The position numbers and the translations under genes are program-made. A model generated the notes under the pieces. It worked only from the letters and a program-made list of their open reading frames with translations, was not told where the DNA came from and ran no database searches. A stretch of 64,000 nt of DNA from Flavobacterium humidisoli (GTDB taxonomy: Bacteria > Bacteroidota > Bacteroidia > Flavobacteriales > Flavobacteriaceae), in NCBI RefSeq assembly GCF_023272795.1, contig NZ_CP096829.1, positions 4,898,001-4,962,000 on the forward strand. Reading direction: 5' to 3'. The first letter of the stretch is position 1, and each line of letters opens with the position of its first letter. Shown here one piece after another: positions 35,756-44,400 of the stretch.

Positions 35756-36592
35756 CTATTTAGACTGACTTCCTAAAGTATATCCATTTCCAACCAAAAC
35801 TCTCACAATATTCATTGCTGTTATATCTTTGCTCATTTTGTAACCTGTAGGGTTTCCTCTATTGTCGAAAGTCGCTTTGAACACTTTCCCATTGAATGTA
35901 ATCACTTCCTGATTTAGTAGTTTTTCATATCCTGAGAACATACCGCCTCTGGCAAACCAAGTTCCTACTAAATTATTATCTAGGTCCATTATTTCATATT
36001 TTAAATCTCCATTTTGAGAAGGTGATGTCACTCTGATAAACCCGATTCTTTTATCGTCTATATCTTTATTTTGTGCCTTAATGCTAAAGATTGTACCATA
36101 ATCATCAATCGCTAACTGATAGGTGTCTGCAATTTTACCAGCATTATCTATTTCGCCTTGAACGCCCAAACGCTTTGCAGCTATACCTGCTGATTCACCA
36201 TTGATAAAACTTTCAATTGCTTCTTTGTTTAAACCTTCTGCTCCTACCATACCTCTATCCAATAATTCATAGACTATACTGCGGTCGTAATTGAAGGCAC
36301 TAAATTTTCTGCTTTTGTTCTTAAACTCTAATTCGTTCGATTTCCCCGTCGCTTCATCTTTAATTTCAATCCATGGCAATACCATAGAATCTTCATTGGG
36401 AGCTTTCTTTAGTTCTGCCGTAATTGAATAACTTTTATCTAAACTAAAAATGGTAAAAAGCGGTTTTTTACCTTCTACAAAACCTATTGTTTTTTCGTCC
36501 AGTTTTATTTCTCCTTTGTCAATTTTTAATTTTTGAGCAAAACCACTAATACTAATTAGCATTACGATTAGGGTTAAAAGATTTTTTTTCAT
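35756..36592 (-). CDS. Secreted protein of unknown function (278 aa)
   Basis: A signal peptide (residues 1-19) ends GFAQ. The mature part begins KLKIDKGEIKLDEKTIGFVE and mixes beta strands with a helical middle (RGMVGAEGLNKEAIESFING). The C-terminal half repeats a pattern of short strands (IDDYGTIFSIKAQNKDIDDK, then LDNNLVGTWFARGGMF). I do not recognise a family. It starts 155 nt after the AT-rich 390-aa gene and ends 33 nt before the Ycf48-like lipoprotein, so it probably belongs to the same transcript as the latter. Confidence 0.75.
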   Translation of the reverse strand: MKKNLLTLIVMLISISGFAQKLKIDKGEIKLDEKTIGFVEGKKPLFTIFSLDKSYSITAELKKAPNEDSMVLPWIEIKDEATGKSNELEFKNKSRKFSAFNYDRSIVYELLDRGMVGAEGLNKEAIESFINGESAGIAAKRLGVQGEIDNAGKIADTYQLAIDDYGTIFSIKAQNKDIDDKRIGFIRVTSPSQNGDLKYEIMDLDNNLVGTWFARGGMFSGYEKLLNQEVITFNGKVFKATFDNRGNPTGYKMSKDITAMNIVRVLVGNGYTLGSQSK

Positions 36593-36747
36593 TTGTTAGT
36601 TTTTGTTTTTATTTTTTGTTTTTATTTTTAATTAATGTTGGATATAATCTTCTTTTTTTGTCATCAATGGGCGTTTTATATTTTAAATATTGCTTTGATT
36701 CGCAAGATGCTTGCGCTAGCAGGGGAAATTATATTTAAAAAAGTTTT

Positions 36748-37920
36748 TTATTCGTCTAGATATTTGGCTAACTTAACTTTGTTTTTTTCTATAATTTCAC
36801 CTAATTTGTTAATATTTAAAGCCCCATCTGAGTCTTTAACTGATGGTCTTAATGCAACAACTTCAGGAAATTTTTTATTCGTCTCATTAGAATAAAAATT
36901 TACAAATACTTCAAAATTAATTTTAAGCAACACAGATAAGACAATGTTTTTTTTAGCAAGATCCATATTTAAAAAATCAAAATCAGTTTTGATTAAAGGA
37001 GGATCAGCACCATAAAATTTAATAATTGTATAATCATTATTAAGAACATTTACTTTTATCACTTCTTTTACAGAAAGACTATCTTTTTTGATCATGTTTA
37101 AAGGAATTCTGTACTTCTCTGAAAATTCATTTTTTGAAATATCAATTTTTTTTAAAACAACTCCACTTATTTTATCATGATAGGTTTTCTTATAATTAAT
37201 TTGAATCTCCCTTGTCAAAAAGTTTTTCTTTTCATTTTTTTGACTTCCTTCATTATAAAAAGGAGAATATTCTTCATCAGTCAAGTCAAATAGTTTGTTT
37301 TTTTTTGATGGATCTTTTATGTTACCAAGATAATCAGTACACAAAGATGTAATATCTACCTTGTTTAATTTTAAATTACTTAAATAATCAATTGTTTTAT
37401 CCGTACTTGTACCAAGTAAAAAAAATCCTAAATCAAAATTTTCTCCCATGTCCTTTACCATTAAATCATGAGAATTTTGTTGAATATAAAATACTGAATA
37501 AACTGGTTTAGGAAAAACTTCATTATAATTTATGTACTTAATAAATACTTCTTTGTTTACTGAGTTATCAAAAATATATTTTGAATCTAGTTTATAGTAA
37601 TTCTTATAATCATCATAAATTAGCATCTTTTTTAAGTAATCTTCTTTCTTATAAATTTTAGGAATTTCATTTCCAAAAAATTTTTTTAATTCTTCTTGTG
37701 TTCTTAAATTAAAAGATTGACAAAGCTTTTCTTCATAAACCTCATTTTCAAAATCACATTCATTATTTCTTTTAATAATAAAATCTTTTGTATACTTTTC
37801 TATTGTCAGTTTCCCTTCACTTTCACTTGTTACAATTAAATTGTTACCCTCAAATTCTATTTGAGAGTACACATTAGCACTAGTAATTAATGAAAAGAAA
37901 GCTATTATCAATTTTTTCAT
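36748..37920 (-). CDS. AT-rich orphan gene, secreted protein of unknown function (390 aa)
   Basis: A signal peptide (residues 1-19) ends VYSQ. The rest is rich in Lys, Asn, Ile and Phe with no recognised motif (VTSESEGKLTIEKYTKDFII, FNLRTQEELKKFFGNEIPKI). Base composition is clearly more AT-rich than the neighbouring genes, which suggests a different origin. Its ATG overlaps the stop of the 146-aa membrane gene by 4 nt, so the two are translationally coupled. Both follow the variable-looking 3' half of the TANFOR-like gene. I infer a partner or protective protein for that C-terminus, but no function can be assigned. Confidence 0.7.
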   Translation of the reverse strand: MKKLIIAFFSLITSANVYSQIEFEGNNLIVTSESEGKLTIEKYTKDFIIKRNNECDFENEVYEEKLCQSFNLRTQEELKKFFGNEIPKIYKKEDYLKKMLIYDDYKNYYKLDSKYIFDNSVNKEVFIKYINYNEVFPKPVYSVFYIQQNSHDLMVKDMGENFDLGFFLLGTSTDKTIDYLSNLKLNKVDITSLCTDYLGNIKDPSKKNKLFDLTDEEYSPFYNEGSQKNEKKNFLTREIQINYKKTYHDKISGVVLKKIDISKNEFSEKYRIPLNMIKKDSLSVKEVIKVNVLNNDYTIIKFYGADPPLIKTDFDFLNMDLAKKNIVLSVLLKINFEVFVNFYSNETNKKFPEVVALRPSVKDSDGALNINKLGEIIEKNKVKLAKYLDE

Positions 37921-38357
37921 TTTTTCATTTTTAAATAGTTTAACATAAAAATTATTATTATTGAGAAAAATATATATAAACTAAAAAAGAGCATAGTCTT
38001 TTTCCATTCTCCAAATTCATTATCATCAAACAACATTACATTGTCTGAATTTTTAAATTTTATGACATTTATGATTAAATTATTTTTCTTTTTTGAAGAA
38101 AGAGAAGGATACAAATTATATAATTCGTTTATATCATCGTCAAATCTTGAAAAATATACGTGTTCTTCTTTAATAGTCCCTTGAAAAGTAACGCTTTTTC
38201 TTTTTGAAGTCGAATTAGAAGAAGAACTAGTAATTGTCATTTTTTCTATCGAATAGTTACCCAAACAATAATCAAATATTCTATATCCCTCAAAAAACAC
38301 ATTGAAAAGGAATATCAATAATATTGATAAATACCATATAATTTTTATTGCTTTCAT
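37917..38357 (-). CDS. Small two-helix membrane protein, AT-rich orphan (146 aa)
   Basis: One hydrophobic helix lies at residues about 6-24 (IIWYLSILLIFLFNVFFEGY) and a second at about 122-141 (MLFFSLYIFFSIIIIFMLNY). They flank a soluble Ser/Lys-rich domain of about 95 residues (TSSSSNSTSKRKSVTFQG). The soluble part would lie between the two helices, either in the periplasm or in the cytoplasm. It starts 3 nt after the TANFOR-like gene and overlaps the 390-aa gene by 4 nt. Low GC and lack of recognisable relatives resemble cargo or immunity genes; this is inference. Confidence 0.65.
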   Translation of the reverse strand: MKAIKIIWYLSILLIFLFNVFFEGYRIFDYCLGNYSIEKMTITSSSSNSTSKRKSVTFQGTIKEEHVYFSRFDDDINELYNLYPSLSSKKKNNLIINVIKFKNSDNVMLFDDNEFGEWKKTMLFFSLYIFFSIIIIFMLNYLKMKK

Positions 38358-38360
38358 TAC

Positions 38361-41300
38361 TTACTTTATAACATGTTTAAAACTTTTTTCTATCTTAAGA
38401 TCTTCCCAAGTATGCTTAATATCTCCACCAGGTAATAAATCATAATCTCCTAATGTCACTTCCCCTTTAATTCCCACATAAGGTTTACCTACACCTAAAG
38501 CCCCCTCTACCGTTTTAGTTTTATCAAAATATGATAGCTGCCCCCAAGAAGATATTCCTGCATAAGGTTCTGCCTTAATTTTAATTAATTTAACATCAAA
38601 ACCAATTTCTCCACCTACTTTTAGATCTGCTTGTAAAGCAAAATTCATCACAGTACCATTATCAGTAAAAGTTGTCTTATCATTTCTTCTAACAGACAGC
38701 ATTTTACTATTTGCCGAAAGGCTAATAACAGGCTTTAAATAAATTTGTGCGACTGCAATTTTTAAATCAACTCCATATTTAAATCCTTTAAATTCTAAGT
38801 CAATTGAACCTCCAAACCCTCCTTCTCTTTTTATATTATAAAATCTTGATAGACTATCTTCTTCTACACTTTGTTGACCTTGATAATTTATATTAAAGAC
38901 AAGTTTACCTGTATTATCTAATGTCCTTAGAACAGATCCAATATTATTAACATAATCCCCCAACTTTGTTAAAAGTGTTTTGACAGCTGGAGTAACTACT
39001 TCATATTGGACAGTATATGATGTTACCCATTCTACATTTGCAGTCTTACTGAGTAAATTAGGATATCCAGCAAATGCTTCTACTTTTATATCCTTATCAT
39101 TTCCAATTTTTTGGCTAAACCTTAAAAGCCCATTCTTACTTTCAACATCAATATCATTAAATTTCCATTTAATATTTTGTTCAGGAATTTCATCTACTGC
39201 CAAATTAGGAGAATTTGAAATTTGAAATTTTGTATTTCGAGAAACACCTGGTTTAGTAACATAATATAATATTTCTCCATTTGAAGCAACTCTATCTTCA
39301 TCTGACACATCAATCACTTCTAATGTGTTTATTTTAAAAGGTTTAACTATTAAATTAATTTCATTTGATAAATTTGGCTTACTATCAGTATCGGCAGCAG
39401 ATTTTAATTGATATTTTAAAGTATTATCAATAGAAAAATCAAAATCAGCTTCCTTTTTTGATTCCATTTTTTTTAAATAATTATTTCCTTCTACTTTTTC
39501 AAGTCTGTTTGCTTTCTCACTTTGAAAAGCTAATTCATATTTTACATTTATTTCTTTATCTAATTCCCCCATTTTAAACCTATTATGTCCTAATAAATTT
39601 CGCTTAAATGGAATCTGTATTTTTTCTCCGTTTTTATATTTCTTTCCCTTAAATATTATAAAGTAATCATTTTTGCCTTTCTCTGAATTTTCAGTATTAT
39701 TTGAATTCTCAACTATAGGATTTTCATCTTTTGTACTTACTGGATTATTCGGATTTTCAGGATTCTCAGAATTGCCGGGATCCAAATTAACTATAGGATT
39801 TGCTACAGTATCTGTATCAGATCCTGTGTTCGGGTTTGTATCATCATCAGCTCCTCTAGGTTCGTCATCAATATTCGTTACGATTTCATTATCATTATCG
39901 ACAACAGTATCCGTTTCACCTTGTGGTCCAAAAATTTCTTCAACCAAAGGGTCTGGCTTTACACCAACTACATTTTTCCAATCTGGATTATAACTCGTTT
40001 CCACAATACCACTTATCAATTGATAATCGGTATTGATTACAATGCTATTAAACTCAACTGCAATTTTAGTATCTCCCAAGTAAGGCACAATAATGTATCC
40101 TCGCCCGGAATATGGGCTGTTTTCTCCTCTAAGTTCTAAAATAGTTACAGGAAAATCGCCAGCCCTAAATGTCTCGCTTTGAATTAAATTGGTAAGCGGT
40201 TTTTGATTCTGGATATTGATTTGCGGAACGATACCACAATTGTATGCAGGAACACCATTGGTTTCTGTGGTTGTTGTGAAAGTGCTTATGTTGGAATAAG
40301 TAAACGACTGAATTCCATCTTCGGCTGGATCACAGCTCGATCCTACTCTAAATTCATAGGTGACTCCTGGTTCTAAATTGGTGATTAAACTTTGTTTGTT
40401 TAAACTGTTTGATGAGAACCATTGTGCATTACGAACACCTTGTTTTTTATATTGTACTTGATAGCGTGTATGCTCTGGCACTCCTTCCCAAGTAATTTTT
40501 ACACTTTTTGAGCTTTGAGATTCACTTAATAAAAACGTTGGTGCAGTACAAGACGCAGTGTATTTAAACGAATATATTTCGCTATATCCATCATTTTTAA
40601 AAACAGCATTTTCTGAAAGTCCTGTTGTCGAAATCGCTCGTACTCTCCATGCGTAACGTAAACCTGGAGTAAGTATTGGCATACTCAAATTATAGAGAAC
40701 AGCTGTACCAAATAAAGTTTCTTCGTATAAAGTTGGTGACATTTGAAAGCCGATTTGAGGATCTAATGTTGGATCTAAAAGCTGTTTTAGCTCAAATTTA
40801 TACGATATGTTAGTTGCGTTGATCTGACGCGGTGTCCAAGTAAATAAAATATTCGGAAACTCTGTCGAAGCAATTTGTTCGTTTTTCTGCGGTGTATTTA
40901 ATAGTGGCGGATCATTTAAGATCAAATATAAATTGGCACAGCTTTTTTGAGATATTTTTTGATTCGTTACGTAATCGTACATCTCAAAACAAAAATTGTA
41001 CATTCCCTCTGGCAACGGATTCGCATATTGCGCTGCAGATATTCCCTGCAGATTTTCTAACCTGAAAAGCGATGCAATATCGACATTCGTTAAAGTTTGA
41101 AGTTCTCCTCCATTTATATATATCGGCCTTTGTTCTTGTGCATAATCAGAAGTTTGGATGTTTAATCCGTTACCTTGTATGTACAGTTTTAAGCGTACTC
41201 TTCTTTGCGAGATAGAGATATCGGTTGGATTAATCAACAATTGCATCTTCGTATCCATGCTTGTCGCATAATCGGATATTTTGACGCTATACGGACTATT

Positions 41301-41402
41301 GAAAACTGGTGTTAATTGAACTGGATATAATTGTGCATATCCAACTGCATTAAAAAACAGAAATAGAACAATGAAATATAGGTTGTTGAAAAGGTTCTTC
41401 AT
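38361..41402 (-). CDS. TANFOR-like/FN3 secreted protein with a distinct C-terminal half (1013 aa)
   Basis: The signal peptide (residues 1-23) ends GYAQ. Residues about 24-180 (LYPVQLTPVFNSPYSVKISD, then LKLYIQGNGLNI) match my recollection of the TANFOR domain, a Bacteroidota secreted-protein family. Residues 185-285 form an FN3-like module (LFTWTPRQINATNISYKFEL, YAWRVRAIST) and 285-378 a second (ITWEGVPEHTRYQVQYKKQG). A conserved-looking segment follows to about 470. Residues about 500-585 are a Asp/Asn/Pro-rich linker with DTNPNTGSDTDT-type repeats. Residues 590-1013 differ in style and composition: beta-rich, ending GGDIKHTWEDLKIEKSFKHV. The gene starts 3 nt after the SprB-repeat gene. I infer a surface protein with an exchangeable end. 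Confidence 0.75.
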   Translation of the reverse strand: MKNLFNNLYFIVLFLFFNAVGYAQLYPVQLTPVFNSPYSVKISDYATSMDTKMQLLINPTDISISQRRVRLKLYIQGNGLNIQTSDYAQEQRPIYINGGELQTLTNVDIASLFRLENLQGISAAQYANPLPEGMYNFCFEMYDYVTNQKISQKSCANLYLILNDPPLLNTPQKNEQIASTEFPNILFTWTPRQINATNISYKFELKQLLDPTLDPQIGFQMSPTLYEETLFGTAVLYNLSMPILTPGLRYAWRVRAISTTGLSENAVFKNDGYSEIYSFKYTASCTAPTFLLSESQSSKSVKITWEGVPEHTRYQVQYKKQGVRNAQWFSSNSLNKQSLITNLEPGVTYEFRVGSSCDPAEDGIQSFTYSNISTFTTTTETNGVPAYNCGIVPQINIQNQKPLTNLIQSETFRAGDFPVTILELRGENSPYSGRGYIIVPYLGDTKIAVEFNSIVINTDYQLISGIVETSYNPDWKNVVGVKPDPLVEEIFGPQGETDTVVDNDNEIVTNIDDEPRGADDDTNPNTGSDTDTVANPIVNLDPGNSENPENPNNPVSTKDENPIVENSNNTENSEKGKNDYFIIFKGKKYKNGEKIQIPFKRNLLGHNRFKMGELDKEINVKYELAFQSEKANRLEKVEGNNYLKKMESKKEADFDFSIDNTLKYQLKSAADTDSKPNLSNEINLIVKPFKINTLEVIDVSDEDRVASNGEILYYVTKPGVSRNTKFQISNSPNLAVDEIPEQNIKWKFNDIDVESKNGLLRFSQKIGNDKDIKVEAFAGYPNLLSKTANVEWVTSYTVQYEVVTPAVKTLLTKLGDYVNNIGSVLRTLDNTGKLVFNINYQGQQSVEEDSLSRFYNIKREGGFGGSIDLEFKGFKYGVDLKIAVAQIYLKPVISLSANSKMLSVRRNDKTTFTDNGTVMNFALQADLKVGGEIGFDVKLIKIKAEPYAGISSWGQLSYFDKTKTVEGALGVGKPYVGIKGEVTLGDYDLLPGGDIKHTWEDLKIEKSFKHVIK

Positions 41403-41405
41403 TTT

Positions 41406-44400
41406 TTAATTGATGATAATTTTTTTAACCAATGTTTGCTGTCCTGTCTCCAATACTAAAATATACATACCCGATTGTAGTGAAGTATTAAAATCTATTT
41501 CATACTTTTTCTTTCCTGAGTCCTGTTTTTGAATCATAGTATTTTGTCCAGAAGAGGAGAACAGTCTTAAATTTATCGCACTGTTGTTTTCTAAATTTAC
41601 AATTGCTTTAAAATTACCATTGTTCGGATTTGGGGTTACAATAAAATCTATAATAAATTGCGATGCCGTTTCGGTATTTGGCAATGTGCCGCGCTGTTCT
41701 ACCATAATATTCTTGGTATAAACGGCATAACATTCTCCTTGTGTCTGCTTTAAGCCAATTGAATACACTCCAATTGCATCAAACTTTAAGGTGATATATT
41801 TTTCTTTTTGCTCTACAACTTTTACTCCATTTGGAACAACCCAATCTGTGCTTTCTCCAAAAGGACTGCTGGTATTAACCAAAATTACTTCCTCGTCTAA
41901 ATAAGCCTGAGAACTCAATAAAAATTCTGCGCTAATTGCCATCTGGCTCGTTTTAATTACGATTTCATCTTCGCCAATACATCCTAAAGAAGAAGTCACT
42001 TTTACATGATACGTTCCTGCTTTTGATACATTGATTTTTGCTTCATTTGAAGTGAATCCGTTTGTAGAAGTCCAGCTATATTTTGCTTGCGGATCTTTTA
42101 TTGAAGCATCTAAATCTAGACTTTGGTCAATACATAAAGTTCGATCTGGACCAACGTTGACAATAACTGGCTCAGGATCTTTTAAAACAAATCGCTTTTT
42201 ATAAACGCAACATTCTGGACAAGTAATCGTAACTTCATAATTTCCAGCTATAAGATTATTTAAATCTTTGGTAACTGCTCCTGTATTCCATAAATACGTA
42301 TAAGGCAAATTTCCTCCTGTAACATTAAGTTCTATAGACCCGTCGTTTCCTTTATAGCAAATAGGATTTTTAACCGTTTCCGTTGATAGAATTCCGTTTG
42401 GATCTCCCACAAAAATACTTCCTTGAACTACGCATCCTTTTGCATCTGTCGCTATTACAAAATAATTGTTTGTGGTAATGTTTTCTATTTTAGCACTTGT
42501 TTCTCCGTTTGTCCATTCGTATGTATAAGGCGGCGTTCCACCTGTTACATGCGCTTCTGCCCAACCGTCATCTCCAGTTGTACAGCCCACATCAAACTTC
42601 GTAAAGGTTAATTTCAACTGATCTGGTTGCGGTATATACTTCTCGGCATCAATTTCTTTGACTAAAACATTATTCACATAAGTACCCAATTTTATTCCGT
42701 TGGCATCTTCAATGTTTAGTGCATAAGTTCCTTCAGAAAGATATTCAGCTGTATCTCCTGTATTATTCCAAATAGTCCAAGAACCGTTGACTTGTTTTTT
42801 CTTCCAAGTGTAGTAATAAGGTAATCCATTATTTTTCGCTGTTGCAAGCTGAATTCCTCCTTTTACATGTGCTTTTAAAATTCCATCTTGCGATTCATCT
42901 CTTTGATTATCTAGAGGATTAGCATCAATCTCGTTACCAAACTCATTGCCCACATTACAAGAAATAGTGCGAATCACTTCAAAAGTAACTTCAAGAGGAT
43001 CTGGATCGTCTAACTCTATAACAGAATTAATCACAGTACAACTTGTTTTATTTGTCGCCACATTGTAATTAGCATCTCGTACCGTTAAAGTATAAGTTTC
43101 TTCAGGAAGTCCTGTTAATGCTATGGTATAAATGTTATTGCTAAAGCTCGTGCTTGTGCTGGTTTGTGTTGTTCCTTTACTATTTTTCCATTCAAACCAA
43201 TAGGTATTGTCTGCGGCAATAGTTCCGCCTGTAACCTCAACTACAATTTTTCCGTTTGTTGCTTTGTAGAAACTCGGATTTACAACCTCAGTATATTTAA
43301 TCGCAAGCGGAGCTTTTGGCTGATCGATAAAAACTTCAGCATAAGCCGTACAGCCTTTTTTGTCTGTTGCAATTACCCAATAATTTCCTGTTTTTAAAAC
43401 CGTATTTTTATCCGATTTAACTTCATTAGACCATTCGTAAGTATAATCTCCGCTTCCTCCTTCTGCAGTTGCAGTTGCCCATCCGTCATTACCTCCATTA
43501 CAAAAAACATCTCCTTTTTCGATTTTCACAGACAAGACTGGAGGCTGATCCATAAATTGCGTCACATCTATCGCCTCGGCAAGCTCGTTGTTCACATAAG
43601 TTCCTAAAACAATTCCATTTCTGTCTTTTACATTAAGTGCATAAGTCCCGTAAGAAAGATTTGAAGCTGTTTCTCCTTTTATGTTCTTTAACTCAATCCA
43701 AGTACCATCTTCCTTTTGTTTTTTCCAATAAAAATAATACGGCAACCCATTGTTGTCATCTAATGGGAGCGGAATTCCGCCTGTAACATGAGCCTTCAAA
43801 ATTCCATCTTGAGATTCATCTCTCTGGTCATCTTTTGGAGTTGTATCGGTATTGTCCCCAAACTCATTTTTAGCATTACAAGAAATAGTCTGAACAATTT
43901 CGAAAACCACTTTTATAGGATCTGGTTCTGTCAATTGAACTTCAGATTCTGCTACCGTACAATTAACCGTCTGGCCAGTCGCTTCATTGTAATTTTTATC
44001 TGTTACAGTCAAATAATAAAAATCTGCAGGCACATTATTTAAGGTGATAGTATAAACTCCATTTATTACTTCAGCAATTGGATTTTGAACCAATCCAGCC
44101 GAGTTTTTCCACTCGTAATTATATAGTTTGCCTCCATTTAATGCAGGATCAAATTCTGTTCCTCCCTTTACTTCTGCTATAATTTTACCGTTAGAGCCAC
44201 CTGAAAAAGTAGGAGGTTTTATTGTCTCATAATTGATACTTACAGCGAAATCAGGCTCATCTATATCTATATCTAATGTGCTAAAACATCCGTTTGCATC
44301 AGTAACCTCAATAGTATATGTTCCTTTAGTTAAATTTGATATTTTATTTTCATCAACAATTCCTTCTCCTGTATTATACCATTTATAAGTATAAACACCA

